Assembly (NCBI GenBank): GCA_949316235.1
Contig: OX438752.1
Coordinates: forward strand, 2,937,001 to 3,001,000
DNA: 64,000 nt
From: Oegoconia quadripuncta
Taxonomy: Eukaryota > Arthropoda > Insecta > Lepidoptera > Autostichidae
Reading direction: 5' to 3'
Positions 33,795 through 46,178 of the stretch are shown piece by piece. Each line of letters begins with the position of its first letter. The stretch's first letter is position 1. The position numbers and the translations under genes were made by a program. The notes beneath the pieces were generated by a model. It was not told the DNA's origin, made no database searches, and saw nothing but the letters and a program-made list of their open reading frames with translations.

Positions 33795-34112
33795 AATCAG
33801 ATCAAATCAAAATAAGTATTTTATTTCATAGGATAAAATTATCACTTGAAAACGTCACTATTAATATTACATTTAAATTTTAAATTTACTGCTCATTCAC
33901 AAAGCTGACTCCCCAGAGAAGAACGAGCAAGAAACTCTTTTAAACAGATTATAGGTTGCGATTTCATAATTATATGAATAATAAGACAGCTATGTCCATG
34001 CTTGCTTATCATTTATTTGAATGATAAACAAGCATAAGTGATTTTAAAATAGCCTTTTGTTAATAATTTCTGTTTTATAATATTGCTTTAAATTTATTTA
34101 AAGGCAATACAT
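33795..34112 (-). mobile_element. LINE 3' end with (TGATT)-type tail (copy 1)
   Basis: Reverse complement of 52232-52497 (ggataaaattatcacttgaa, gctatgtccatgcttgctta). A fragment of the 3' UTR only. Confidence 0.7.
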
Positions 34113-34784
34113 AGCTATTAATAAGTAAGATATACAAAAGGTAAAGACAAAGTCTGTTATTTTACTGTATTATCAACAATTGAAGGTGATCACAAAAATA
34201 TCGTTAATCGAATATAATCTATTATCAATTTCAAAATCGATATTTTGTTAATATAGCTCATCTCTATTATCTCCATGATGGCGCTTACGCTAACTAGGGT
34301 GGCCACACGAGGCACAGGTCAGTCTGAACGCGTAGGCCTAATACGTCAATTGCGAACGGCGCCAACCACCGCCATTGCTCACAGTGGTGCTCTATTCTTT
34401 ATGCGAGTGATCGTAATACCGATAAATTAGATGATTTTCAATAACCGGACGTACGTCAATTCAGCGATAAACCATCATTTTCTATAGCCGTGTGATTGTA
34501 TTAAGCGTTTCATTAATAAATATGATACGTCAAGTGACACAAATCTGCACTAGAGAATGGTTCATAACCTCTATAGTGGCCCAGTAGTGGACACATAAGA
34601 CTGTTAATGAATCAATTTGTATCTATTCCAAAAGGATATCTGATCTCTGATTAATTTAGGTTATTGAAATAAACTATTTTTATTTTATTTTTATTTTTTA
34701 TCTGATATTCCATGTAGCATAACGAAATTGCAAGGTTATCCCCATCTACTTACGACATGTAGTTGTGTTTGTCAATAGTTTGTT

Positions 34785-35051
34785 GACCTGTTTGGTGTAG
34801 TGGTTAGCAACTCTGACCACTATACCAAAAGGTTGCGGGTTCGAATCCCGCTAGGGGCATATGTTTGTGTGATGAATACGGACATGTGTACCCGAGTTAT
34901 GGATATTTTCATTTATAATAAGTATTTTATACAAAAAAAAATGTATTTATGTAGTATATCAACCATCTGGTATCCACAACACAAGCCTATAGTTGCTTAC
35001 TGTGGAACTAGATGGCGCTGTGTGAATGTCTAAGGACATTTATTTATTTAT
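34785..35051 (+). repeat. tRNA-derived SINE family 1, near consensus
   Basis: Clean head with both box A and box B, and full 3' end; one of the best preserved copies. Confidence 0.88.
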
Positions 35052-35524
35052 AGAAACTATACAAGATTACATAAATCAATATCATCTGCAAAAGTGCCTC
35101 TGCGTTTTAAAATGGGAAATTTCGGAGAAATCCCTCGCTCAATATATGACTATTGCAATATCTTTAAAACGCATTTAAAAAAATAATAACATTGTCCACC
35201 ATTAAAATTTACAAGGGGTGAGAGCAATTAATCCCTGAATAGGCACGCCCCGATAAGGGATTAAAAAAAAAAACAGTAAATTGGACGTTACGAGCCTTTA
35301 AGGTTGGTCTCTGGTAAGTATCTATAGTCGGCTAAATAAAAAGTACACGGCCATTTCACATTTTATTAATGGTAGCATATCGAATCGAAGCTGTTACTAT
35401 TCATAATTCTATAAAATGACATTTTAGACAAGATGCGGTTGGTACAGTTTAAATATTGAGTATGCTACCATTGATTATGGTGTCGATTCGGTTGCACACG
35501 AACTAAACTAAAACCATTTTTTCT

Positions 35525-35740
35525 TTTATTAAAAACAGGTTTCGCGTTTGACTACAATCTCACCTGATGGAAAGTGACGATGTAGCCGAAGATATATCAC
35601 GCGCACCCAGTAAATGCCTATTCACTCTCGACTTGCAGATCCCAAGGTTGTAAGTGTCGGGAAAAACCGACGCGGGCAGTGAGTTCCATACCTTAGCAGT
35701 CCGCATTATAAATTTTAGACTGGTGCTGTCACGTTATATT
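35525..35740 (+). repeat. Dispersed repeat ('caatctcacctgatggaa' family), uninterrupted
   Basis: Reads gactacaatctcacctgatg g, gaagatatatcacgcg, aggttgtaagtgtcgggaaa. It serves as the empty-site reference for the insertion at 36904. Confidence 0.65.
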
Positions 35741-36289
35741 GTTCCAGAGAGAAAAAGACAGGCCTACTTTAAAGTTGGTTTTAGTTTAATTTGCGCACAA
35801 CCGAATCGACACCAATGTAAGAATAATTATAACCTGTATGAATAATTATAACCTATATGAATAATAGTAACACAAATAGTAACATAACTTGCTCAAAAAG
35901 TAGCATTAATAATGTTGCTCGCCGAATTGATATTACGGTCACTCATAAAAGCTATACCACTACTGAACTACTGATTTAGAAATAATAGTTAAGTGATATT
36001 ATGTAAAATAAACGAATTTTAAACGAAGACGGTGACACGTTGTAATTATTTGTGTTTGATCATTGTCCTTGTAAATATATTTGCTATATGATTTACTGAA
36101 TGAATGTAACATATTATTAATGAAAAAAATAGATGACACAAATTTTCTTGGTTGTATCATTTTATCCCTTTTCAAAAATGAAATTTTCAGGTTATCGGGC
36201 GCAGACACACGCGCCTCTATAACCACGACACAAAAAGTAGAGGGTTATATGTATAACTATTTATAACATCTAAGTTTTCTTTCAAGAAG

Positions 36290-36808
36290 CGAATTAAAGC
36301 ACATCTGCTAGAAATACAAAAGAAGAATATTCCGAAAGCATTTGCAACATTTCGAATAGCTTAGCGGTGGCTGCTCACAGACAAATTGACTCGTTCGCGT
36401 TGTAGGCATTTAGTTAATTATGTTATGTCCACTTTTTATTTTAAACGAGTATCATTATGATCCATACAATTACTATACACCACCGTACAACATGATCTTT
36501 ATAGAATACACACTTATGGTTGTTATTGAAAATTTTTGCACTAGTACCCTACCCTCGCTTTCTCTCGCAGGGCACTAGCTGAAAATCAGTGTCTTACCGC
36601 TATAGGTGAGGATCCACACTGAGCGATGGCCCGTTTGTGGTACAGATACACATACAACTCTATTATAAGTTGTAACAGTTGTATTTAATTTTAGTTTTTA
36701 TTTTTATTACTGTGAAATAAGGCTACATTGTGTAAGAATAACACCAAGCAGAATTATTGTTTAGTCGAATATTTTTGTATGTGTTTCTGTAATATGCAAA
36801 TAAACGCT

Positions 36809-36840
<32 letters not shown>

Positions 36841-36842
36841 TT
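36290..36842 (+). mobile_element. LINE 3' end with (TATC)n tail (copy 2) and ORF end
   Basis: The frame FKKRIKAHLLEIQKKNIPKA FATFRIA ends at TAG near 36363, followed by a 3' UTR of about 450 bp and AATAAACGCTTTATC(TATC)n. Same sequence inverted at 12801-13340. Confidence 0.8.
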
Positions 36843-36865
36843 ATAAAGTTTTTTTTTTTTTTTTA

Positions 36866-37275
36866 TGATTGACTGGATTCGCGTTTGACCACAATCTCAC
36901 CTGTGTGCGAAGTGCGAGTTTTGTCTCGTTTTTAACTTTACCATCGTGTTCGTGTTTACGCAAAAAGTATCTATGAAAAAAATCGTTTTGCAAACTATCC
37001 GCTAGAGGCGCTGCACATTTCTTCATACAAATCGTCACGTAAACGCGATAGTAAAGTTAAGTCGAAACAAAACTCACACTTCGCCCTCTGATGGAAATTG
37101 ACGATGTGGTCGAAGATGAATCACGCGATCCCAGTAAATGCCTATTTACTCTGCTCTTGAAAATCCCAAGGTTGTAGGATTCAGGAAAGACTGACCCCGG
37201 AAGGGAGTTCCATGCATTGGCTGTTCGGATGATAAATTAAGAATCGAACTTCTTAGTGCGAACGTTAATTTTTTA
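36866..37275 (+). repeat. Dispersed repeat interrupted by a MITE
   Basis: Left part to 36903 and right part from 37088 join as caatctcac-ctg-atggaaattg, matching the uninterrupted copy at 35525. Confidence 0.75.
36904..37087. mobile_element. 184-bp MITE nested in the repeat, CTG duplication
   Basis: Ends tgtgcgaagtgcgagttttg and the imperfect complement (caaaactcacacttcgccct) pair over about 55 bp. CTG occurs on both sides and once in the empty-site copy. Confidence 0.72.
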
Positions 37276-37782
37276 AAATCCTTTACGATGTCTTTGTTAT
37301 AAGAGAAACTTCATTATTATATATAAAAGTAAATTGTTTACGTTCACTCGTCTTATCCATCGACAGAACTACGTACCAGAATATTTGAGATTGAAGCAGG
37401 GTGTAAAGCATAGTCTTATAGATCACAGAAATAATGGTAAAAAAAATCCCAGTAGTTCTGCCGACAGAACTATTCAACAGGACAGGTGGGAGTAAAGGGA
37501 ATGTTAGGTATATTCACTATATACCTGTGGAATTCCTCCCCACGCCTAGTTGTCCGAAGATGGAAGGGCGACGGTTACAGCAATTAGTGAGTTCTATAAT
37601 ACACTAAAAGTGTTTTATTGTAAAACTATAAACTTCGAATTTGTAAATAAATTAATAAAAACATTCATGATTCCCTCAGAAATGTTAATTTGTGAGGTTT
37701 ATCTGTTTTAGAACGGTACATAAGAGCAGTCGGATAAATGCATATAAGTAATTAAATTAAATTTAAAAAGTCATTAGTACAT

Positions 37783-37860
37783 AGCCTGCTTGGGAATCGA
37801 ACCCGAACCTCCCAAATTGGGACACTACGTCTTAACCGCTGACTCACCGACGACGCTCTA
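37783..37860 (-). repeat. tRNA-like SINE head
   Basis: On the - strand gtcggtgagtcagcggttaa ... gggttcgattcccaagc has box A- and box B-like parts but mispaired stems; not a functional tRNA gene. Confidence 0.45.
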
Positions 37861-37874
37861 AAAAAACATACCGT

Positions 37875-38018
37875 CTTATTGATAAAAATTTACAAACGCT
37901 TTATAAGCCTGTTTTAGTTAAAATATGTTTATAAGGAAATGTTGTAATGAAAGAAAGTGACAAAACATATTTTAACTAAAACAGGCTTATAAAGCGTTTG
38001 TAAATTTTTATGAAGAAG
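37875..38018. mobile_element. MITE family B (copy 2)
   Basis: Same ends and spacer as 1836-1993, with a cleaner pairing of the arms. Confidence 0.8.
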
Positions 38019-38295
38019 AGGGTTAGACTATTAGATTAAAATTACCAATGCGAATTTCATTGCGTAGAAGAATGTACTTAGAACTCCTGTAACTATTTTC
38101 AATAAAATCGATCAATAATTTCTATATGAAATTTCTATATTTCACCGAACGCAACGCAAATATAAAGTAGCCGTTGATAAAATTTTTAGAAAATTGTTTT
38201 AGTATAAAATATAGCTAAAGCCTCTTCTACCACGCAATGAAGTGGTAACTTTAATTCAATTTTGTAGGTTTTATAATTAAATACCTATACTTTAC

Positions 38296-38600
38296 CTTTT
38301 ATTTATTTATTTATTTATTTATTTAACACTTTATTGTATTTTTTTTTTTTTTCCCCAGGGGAAATCCTTTATGGATGCCACCCGACCGGGGGGGTCGGGA
38401 TGGTTATGTCGGACTCGGAATACCGACTAAAACCCCTGGGGTGTTCCGTCTTCTGCCGCTGTTTGGCGACGAGGTTACGGGAACGCGATTGCAATCTTCC
38501 GCGACCTCGTCAGCAGTTGCCCTTGCGGGCTCTCCGGTTGTTTCGGAGGTACTCAGTACGTCCTCCTGCTCCGCAGAAGGCGTTCCGGAACACACCTATA
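38296..38600 (+). repeat. (TTTA)n microsatellite and GC-rich LINE-like fragment
   Basis: Short (TTTA)n, a poly(T), then ccccaggggaaatcctttat ... gtcgggatggttatgtcgga ... actaaaacccc, akin to 20305-20515. Open frames of about 110 codons here are not supported as a host gene. Confidence 0.45.
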
Positions 38601-38743
38601 CTTTACCTAAAGCAACCTACAGAATCCTTCTACAAAAAAAATCAGGAACTTTAGCGTGCCTTTTTCGACAATACTTTTATCACCAAAATTATGACCGATT
38701 TTTTGTGGCACGTGGGCGTTGATATATTGCAATTTAGGCTAAT

Positions 38744-38990
38744 TAAGCCCTAAAAGATGCCTGTAAGCCACAGTTGAGAACCGAAGAGGAAAGATGATAG
38801 GTCACTTGATACGACACGATATTTTTTTGAAGAACATAATTGAGGGAAAGATTGAAGGAAAGAGAGGAAGGGGAAGACCTAGGCGTATTTACTTTGACCA
38901 AGTGAAAGAAAAGGTGAATGTCGTGTCGTACCAAGAGGTTAAAACGAGGACGGAAAGTAGAGAGACATGGTCGTTACTACACCGATAAGA
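38744..38990 (+). pseudogene. LINE (endonuclease-RT type) C-terminal remnant
   Basis: The frame MIGHLIRHDIFLKNIIEGKI EGKRGRGRPRRIYFDQVKEK ... SYQEVKTRTESRETW matches the 'WIGHILRHD...IEGKRGRGRPR' end of endonuclease-reverse transcriptases common in insect genomes. Only the last 65 residues remain. Confidence 0.8.
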
Positions 38991-39458
38991 GCATAGCTCT
39001 TAAATTGAAGAAAAAAAAAGCCTAAGGCTGTCCCGTCCACGACCGACAATCGTTTTTTTTTTAAATGGAAACCGTGAAAATGGAATTTACTGATTGTATT
39101 CAATGTTCAAAGAAAACTATGGCTCCAACGCCTAACGATAGTCGGATCATACTATCGAATCCGACTATCGAAAGGAAAAATCTGACCTATATTCCCAGCC
39201 TTAAACGTGTCGATAAAGTATTCGATCTCAATAAAGTTCAAGTAGGTATTTGTGATTTACCTATGAGTTGTTAAACCAATGAAGCAATCCGTCAATGGCC
39301 AGTAAATCAGATCTTTAAATAAACACCCTTCACCACCTTACGGGTACCTACACAAATTCACTCACACATAAAATTATGACGTCACACACGAAGTTTTACG
39401 CTCCCAAGGCTTATAAATAAAACGCCGTCATTCTCATAAAATTATAATAATGGCAAAA

Positions 39459-40841
39459 TTAAGAAGACACATCAGTACTCTCACTCCTTCTCTTAATCAA
39501 GAATCTTGCGAAATCGTCCTTTTGAGGGTCAAATGGTCGAATTTTCTCGCACTGGGCAGCTGTAGCCGCCTGCTTGATCTGGTCTCCAAATGCCTTCACA
39601 TCCTCCTTTTTATGCTCCACCATGTACTTCCGTGATTCCATTATAACAATTGCATCATCCCTGGCCATCGACCACAAGCTCGGCTTGATGCGTCCAAGCA
39701 TGTTTTGACCAACGTAGACACCATGAAAAAGCCCTTGAAATTGAGGTTTGTGGGGATAATGTTCCAGAGCAGATAGAGACAGGAAATGTACCTTCCCATA
39801 GTCCACATTGATGTAGGTATCACGGTCCTCTCGCAGTAATAAAGGTGCTTCGGGCCCCGATTCAGAGATCTTAGCATCAAGCTGAGCTAGCACAACCATG
39901 CCTAAATTTTGCTGTGTATCCAAATTCATTGAGCTCACATCAAATTTCTGTCTGTTCTCAACTTCGTACAGCATTCTCATGAGGTTACGTTCAGATACAT
40001 CCGTTGACCGCTTGTAATTAACACCGTGACTGGATTTTAACATATCCTTGTCTTCGCAATCCAGGCCGTAAGAAACATACGGTGACGTCACTAGATCTCC
40101 CATATAGCCTCTGTGAAGATATCTGTCACCACATTTGTAAACTCCAGCTGCGAGGCTCACATTTGGACGGCAAACTTCTGTCTCTAACCAAGTGAAAGCA
40201 ACTCCATGCTCTCTGAAGTGTTTATATTCTTGGAAGCAGATTTGGCTAGCTACGTCTTTCAGACGCATGTGGTAGTCCCAATCGTAGACTCCTGCTCTGT
40301 AATCGTATCTCATACCTAAACTATGGCGAAGTCGATATTCCCACAGTTCTACGGCATTAAACTGATTCGTATTACCCATAGTCCAGAAGTTGAGAAGGTT
40401 CTCCATGTAATCACGTTCGCGGTACTTCATTTGTTCAATAGAAACGCAGGGCAGAAGACAGTTCATGAATTCAGGGTTTGTGATCATACCGATCAGCTGG
40501 CGCGCTTTCGCAATGAGATATCTTGAAGTTGAAGGTCGAAGAAGCAAGTTTCCGTACACTTCTAGGAACCTTCGAGTTTTTTCTAGCAAACCACACCGCG
40601 TGGTCTTCTCCAGTGCTAAAGACATTAGCAGCAGTTGCCGAGCAACGAGTTCTGGGCAGCCATCGACGACAAACAGATTCATATACCTTCGGGTGTGACG
40701 GTAAGCTTCGGATAAGGTTTTGATGAGGTGCCGTGCGTCACAGCCACCGATGACCAGGAAATTAAGTTCGTATGCGTTTTCATCGCCATGTTTCAAGTAT
40801 TCTTTCTGCAGGTCCAAGGCTGGAGATATGCCCCAGAACAT
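39459..40841 (-). CDS. Dnaaf3: Dynein axonemal assembly factor 3 (DNAAF3), complete, intronless
   Basis: A single uninterrupted 460-codon frame starting at an ATG in a good context (gaaagaaaATGttc). Family signatures are plain: WGISPALDLQ at residues 3-12, LLMSLALE near 71-78, KYRERDYMENLLNFW near 139-153, LRHSLGMRYDYRAGVYDWDY near 171-190, and RGYMGDLVTSPYVSYGLD in the middle. Known role of the family: cytoplasmic pre-assembly, with chaperones, of outer and inner dynein arms before transport into cilia or flagella. In insects motile axonemes are confined to sperm and chordotonal neurons, so expression in testis and those neurons is expected (inference). It is shorter than the human protein (541 residues), lacking the long C-terminal extension. 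No splice sites interrupt it. Neighbouring DNA on both sides is repeat-rich and holds no co-oriented gene. Confidence 0.95.
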   Translation of the reverse strand: MFWGISPALDLQKEYLKHGDENAYELNFLVIGGCDARHLIKTLSEAYRHTRRYMNLFVVDGCPELVARQLLLMSLALEKTTRCGLLEKTRRFLEVYGNLLLRPSTSRYLIAKARQLIGMITNPEFMNCLLPCVSIEQMKYRERDYMENLLNFWTMGNTNQFNAVELWEYRLRHSLGMRYDYRAGVYDWDYHMRLKDVASQICFQEYKHFREHGVAFTWLETEVCRPNVSLAAGVYKCGDRYLHRGYMGDLVTSPYVSYGLDCEDKDMLKSSHGVNYKRSTDVSERNLMRMLYEVENRQKFDVSSMNLDTQQNLGMVVLAQLDAKISESGPEAPLLLREDRDTYINVDYGKVHFLSLSALEHYPHKPQFQGLFHGVYVGQNMLGRIKPSLWSMARDDAIVIMESRKYMVEHKKEDVKAFGDQIKQAATAAQCEKIRPFDPQKDDFARFLIKRRSESTDVSS

Positions 40842-40989
40842 TTTCTTTCGCTTGTCACTTCAATGTTTACACGTCGATCGTCAGCGGATAACTGAAGCTG
40901 TCATGGATACCTACGATAAACGAGGTGGCGAAGCGTGAAGTTTCTATAGGGCGTTGCTATGACAACCATCTATTTATGCTTATCCGCTA

Positions 40990-42914
40990 CAGGCTGATAA
41001 AATTTGCTTTCGAACTTCAGTAATTAATTTTATAACTTGGTTACAAAGCTGGTTACAGGTACATTTATTTGAAAAATTTACCTGAAAACAAATCTTATTA
41101 ACTTGCGTACCTATCTGGGACCACATTTACAACAGCAAAAAACAAACTGGACGGACGGACTGTGCGGGCGGACTCATCAAAGGACACATAAAATATTTAC
41201 TAATGTTTCACGTTACATACCTATATACTTCTGAATTCCATGAAATATTTTTCAAAAATATTTTGCTTTATGCATCTATTGTGGCAGGTGGTCTGTGGAA
41301 TCGAATGGTAGCCTAATTTTTCGCCATGGTTTGTTTATCTGAGTGGTGATGTTCATAAGATATATCGTAGATAGCGATAAATTAGCGATGGAATTCATAA
41401 TTGGAATGGTCATATGACTATCATAGTACGCGGCGTGTTACAGGAAGTGAGCCTGGTGGCGCTGGTATCCACGGAAATAGCACGGTGACGACGTTAACAG
41501 TAATGTTAGGTTTGCACATCGAAAAATGATATTGACTTTGCTATCAGCCTTCAAAGGAGTCGCAGCTCCACTGAACACATCAACGACTGTGAGTGATTCT
41601 GATTACGTACTATCGTTAGAGTCGTTACTTAATAAGAAGTTGACCATGGAATTTGAGTAAGGAGGAATTTTAAACTAGCTAGGTTGAATTCTACAGACTG
41701 CATGCGAGGGCCAAGTTGGATGGCGTGAGGGGCGTGTGAATGTTTTCCGTTCACCGGTAAGCACCTCAGGTTTCATGATTATAATTTAATGTCGTTGTTT
41801 CTGCGTGAGTAAATGGTCTCTAATTGCCTCCCTAAAGATTTAATGTAATCGGATTCGTGTTCCATCAGAGGCAGACCATTACCTCGTTCTACAAATTCGT
41901 AGTTGCATGCATAGTAACTTGCAATAATATCGCCATTGCCCGAGCTACCCTATACCACGAAGCTTGCACCGTCCCGGTCGCTACCAACGCCCACCTGATT
42001 TGGTTGTACAAACATATGTTTTTCCCGCTTTTCTTACTAGATAAAACAGCGTCAACTCTTAAAATCCTCGAGAAATAAAAGGACTACTGCGAAACGCGCA
42101 CAACTATTATTTTTAGTCTGTGCTGACAACGTATAAGTCGACCATATAAAAATGTAAGAAAAATTTCCAATATTGATTAAAAATTAGTTTTAATACATTA
42201 TGTTTGTTTTACATAAAAAAATACCCGCATGTTTTTGGTCACTTTTCTGTGGTAAGTGATGCATTTTTTACACCACAAATCAGCAGGTACGATAGTTGGT
42301 AAACGAAGTCGGTGTGTCCGAGTTCCCATTGGTATCAAACTCTCGTTTTAACACCAATGAAATGGCGCCATTTTATTGTTTCAATCGTCAATGCTATCGG
42401 GGTTTTTGTAAATTTTCAATTATTTATTATTTTTATTATAGTTATTTTTGTTACACCATGTACTTAAGTATATACAAAATAGATAACTCTTGGTCATCCA
42501 TCATTTCAGGGTCTGCCTTCATAGCTAATTAGTTTATCGCGAACTTTCTAGATGATCAAATTGACCAAGCATGTGTTAGTAATTAAATTAACGTTGGTAT
42601 CGATTTTCATCTGGAGCAGATGTGGTTGATGCATTTTTAATTTTGTAGCATAATGTTACGTGGCCAATTTTATCTAAAAAATAAGGAGTTAAAATCAAAA
42701 ATGCTTTATTTTGTAAGTACACACGGATCTCCCTAAAAGTATTATATGGACCGTATGGACCGAAGCACTCTAGCACCATCTATTAGAAAGTATTCATACA
42801 ATATCAACACTCAAACCAAATCCTTAATAATATGTCACATATAAATGAGTAAGAAAATTTCGTCAGCTCTGCTAATTGATATCGTGGTCTAGTGGCAAGC
42901 GACACGAGTGCTTA
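40990..42914. other. Intergenic, no supported gene
   Basis: Upstream of Dnaaf3. Only a truncated LINE tail (42680-42725, aatgctttattttgtaagta) and a degenerate tRNA-like head (about 42875-42910, cgtggtctagtggcaagcg) were noticed. Confidence 0.5.
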
Positions 42915-43205
42915 GGTAACGTACACAGGGTACACTCAAAATAGTCAGATTTTACATTTTTTAAGCTTCTGCTTGTTCAAAAGGCAATTTTCCCCTGAGA
43001 AGAACAGGCAAGTAACTCCAGAGGTTGCTCTTTTTAAACAGGTTTATATATTATAAAAAGACACAATAATATTTCGTTATTAGTTGTGAAATAGCCTGGC
43101 ATGCGAACGAGCTGGTTATGTCCAGGGATGATTATCATCTAAATAGTCTGATATTTTATAATATGCTTTCTTAATAAGTTTTTGTTTTATAGTATCTTTT
43201 TTTAT
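42915..43205 (-). mobile_element. LINE 3' end (family 4, copy 1)
   Basis: Shares gtacacagggtacactcaaa, gagaagaacaggcaagtaac and gcctggcatgcgaacgagct with 45476-45740. Confidence 0.65.
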
Positions 43206-43213
43206 TATTATTT

Positions 43214-43297
43214 TTTTATGCACAACGGGTTAGCACTTGACCTCAATCACACCTGATGTTAAGTGAAGATGAGGCCGAAGGTGGAAGCGTACTGACC
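43214..43297 (-). repeat. Short dispersed repeat ('acttaacatcaggtg' family)
   Basis: atgcacaacgggttagcact, then cctcaatcacacctgatgtt; reverse orientation, near consensus. Confidence 0.7.
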
Positions 43298-43418
43298 GGG
43301 AAACCCAAATTTTTGGGGAAAATCTTGAAAAATCTGTTAAACGTTTGCCTTTTACACAAATCCCGCGATGTTCTCGAATTTTTATTTTATCTGTGATATT
43401 AATAGCTATATTAATTTT

Positions 43419-43665
43419 GTTTGGTGTAGTGGTTAGACCACTATACCAACAAGTCGCGGGATTGAATCCCACTAGGGGCATATGTTTGTGTGATGAATAC
43501 GGACATGTGTACCCGAGTTATGGATGTTTTCATTTATAACAAGTATATTTATTTATAAAAAAAATGTATTTATGTAGTATATCAACCATCTGGTATCCAT
43601 AACACAAGCCTATAGTTGCTTACTATGGAACTAAATGGCACTGTGTGTATGTCTAAGGATATTTA
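43419..43665 (+). repeat. tRNA-derived SINE family 1
   Basis: Head with a small internal deletion (ggttagaccactataccaac), full body and 3' end. Confidence 0.82.
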
Positions 43666-43977
43666 TTATATTTTATTATTATTCATTTAGAAAACCCCTG
43701 TCAACATTGATGGAACAAACAACTATGTCGTCCAGGTAGACTAGATAGTGTTAATAGCTCCAAGACGGCTTACCCGATTTCCATCAAATGTCTAAAAACT
43801 GGTCAAAAAATCTGGACATCAAATGTCTAATAAATGGTTCAATTTTAAATAAGACAAGGAGAAAGTATAATTCAAGAAATGAGATATCAAGTTATACCGA
43901 ATTAGTTTTTTTAAAGTAAGGATTATTAGGTAGGTAGGTAGTAAATACATATTAGGTAAGTGAAATAGAAGGCATAG

Positions 43978-44341
43978 GTACAATAAAATACCAGAACATG
44001 TATTGAATTTTACAGAGCATAAATTTAAACGCCACATTAAAGAAACTCTGTGTATAAGAAGGGTTATTACAGGATAGATGATTATTTAGGCGATCAGGAG
44101 GTCTGGTGTTAGCTGGTCGTTATGTTAATTGCTATTGTTTTGTAATATGTAATATAAAATGTAATATTATTGTAAAGATGGAAACTAATTGAAAAGATGT
44201 GTTGTTGCGGAGTTTCTTGTCGCTTCTTCTCCCTAACCATAACACCCTGTGAAGCGATGTAGTTTAAAAAAAAATAACATGTTGACTTAGTGATATTTTT
44301 GTATCCTACATTGAATAAAATATTTTTGATTTTGATTTTGT
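43978..44341 (+). mobile_element. LINE 3' end with (TTTTGA)n tail (copy 2)
   Basis: Contains the end of the same ORF as 18936-19600 (ARREYLKFTE-like region is decayed) and gttgcggagtttcttgtcgc in the UTR. Confidence 0.72.
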
Positions 44342-44644
44342 AGTTTAAATTCTTTTCTTCAATTATAATATAAAATTATAATACGTGGTGTCATTTGACG
44401 GTCGCGTTTGTAGCCTATTCCACATAATTACATAATTATAATAAAATAAATAAATAATAAAATAAAATAGTTTATTTGCATTTTCACAGACAAGTATGCT
44501 ATAAAGTGGCTGGGGACTCCTTTTAAGCAAATAATGTGCCTGTATTAGGAGACTCCGCTCTTCCATAACAAATAAATGTAAATGCATACTTAGCTTAATT
44601 ATGTAATATAAAATCTTAGGTCTAATCGAGTTACTCAGTCTACT

Positions 44645-44752
44645 GCGCGTGTGTAGTGTGTATGTGTGTGTGTGTATGTGTGTGGGTCTGTGTGTGCGTA
44701 TGTGCGTATGTGTGTGAGTGTGTGTGTGTGTGTGTGTGCGTGCGTGCGGCTT
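44645..44752 (+). repeat. (TG)n microsatellite, imperfect
   Basis: About 100 bp of TG/CG dinucleotides with occasional TA. Confidence 0.9.
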
Positions 44753-45475
44753 TATTCACATCTCAGCCACCAAATAGTTCTCACAGGTTTCATAGTTTAA
44801 TTGTTTTAGCCAAGTAATTAAAGTGGTTTTACAGTCGTGAAGTGATTTTATATATATGTTTAATTCTTTGTTTACTTTGTTATATACATATGTTGATCTA
44901 TTTTTATATTGCGACCACGCAAAAACAGTTCTAACTGTGTGAGAAGTAATTACATTACGTTTTTTCCATTTCTTCAATATATTCGGGTAAAAGGTTAGGG
45001 TTTTGTGGGTTTTTAGTATTAGGTGAAACAATAATAATTAAATTAAATAAATAAAAAAAAACTTGTAATGAGTTCGAATGATTGGAACCCTACCCTACAA
45101 AAACCACCAGTCGCATATCATTCTCCAGCGAGGGTCGATGATAGTTTTGAAAAAAAGAATTAAACTACCTATGACAATACCTTCTATTTCTCTTACCTAA
45201 TATGTATTTTTTTTTCTTACGTTAAAAAACTAATCCGGTATAACAATGGGTATGATTTAGGTCAAGGGTAACCCTATTTTGTCTTTAAAAATAAAAAAAA
45301 AACAAGTTTTTAATAAATAGTTTTTAATTCGTTGAATAAAATTATCCTTACTTAACAATAAATGCCTCTTTGCTTATTAATAATTAGTATCTATAATTAA
45401 GTGATAAATACCCCTACTCGTTTTAAATTGGATTTATTGTTACCCCACTGCCGAACGAAGGTTTCTCGAATGTAC

Positions 45476-45740
45476 CAAAGTCAAAAATGCTTTATTTTGT
45501 ATGTACACAGGGTACACTTAAAATAGTCAGATTTTACATTTACAAGAAGTAACTCGAAAGGTTGCTCTTTTTAAAACAGGTTTTCATAGTACAAAAAGTT
45601 GTGAAATAGCCTGGCATGCAAACGAGCTGGTTATGTCCATGGATATCTAAATGATGTCTAAATAATCAGATTTTTTTATAATGCGCTTACTTAATAAGTT
45701 TCCGCTTTACAGTATCTTTAATTTATTGAAAGGCAGATTT
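45476..45740 (-). mobile_element. LINE 3' end (family 4, copy 2)
   Basis: The - strand ends AATAAAGCATTTTTGAC; an internal deletion relative to 42915-43205. Confidence 0.65.
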
Positions 45741-46109
45741 TGTATATCAACAGGAACCTTATGGAAAAAGCGTACCTATACCTTTACCCTTTGAATGAAT
45801 TACTGACTTATGTGACCTGCAAGTTTATCTTTATTTCTTGTATTGCCAACATGTGTATCACTATTTTTCCTAAATGATGCTATATTTTTTTGGCATATTG
45901 ATTTTCAAAAATGAATGCGCAATGTATGTATACTTACACTTTATGTAAATTTCTATGTTACCTGTAGACTAGGATTGACCGATTTGGAAGTATTAGATTT
46001 GTCTTGATCCGGCGAGTGTCATAGGATACATGTAGGGTAAAAAAAATCCAATATGGCGCCCGTGAATATGCTGTCGGGTTTTTTGGTTTTTAAACTTATA
46101 CTGTTATCT

Positions 46110-46178
46110 TAACCTCATTCACACCTTAAGTGAAGATGAGGTCGAAGGTGGAAGCGTACTGACCCGGAAACCCCAACA
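46110..46178 (-). repeat. Short dispersed repeat ('acttaacatcaggtg' family)
   Basis: acctcattcacaccttaagtgaagatgaggtcgaaggtgg in reverse orientation with a small deletion. Confidence 0.6.

Noticed and set aside
39065..39274. 69-codon plus frame downstream of Dnaaf3
   Set aside because: No homology and it begins in a poly(T)/repeat junction.
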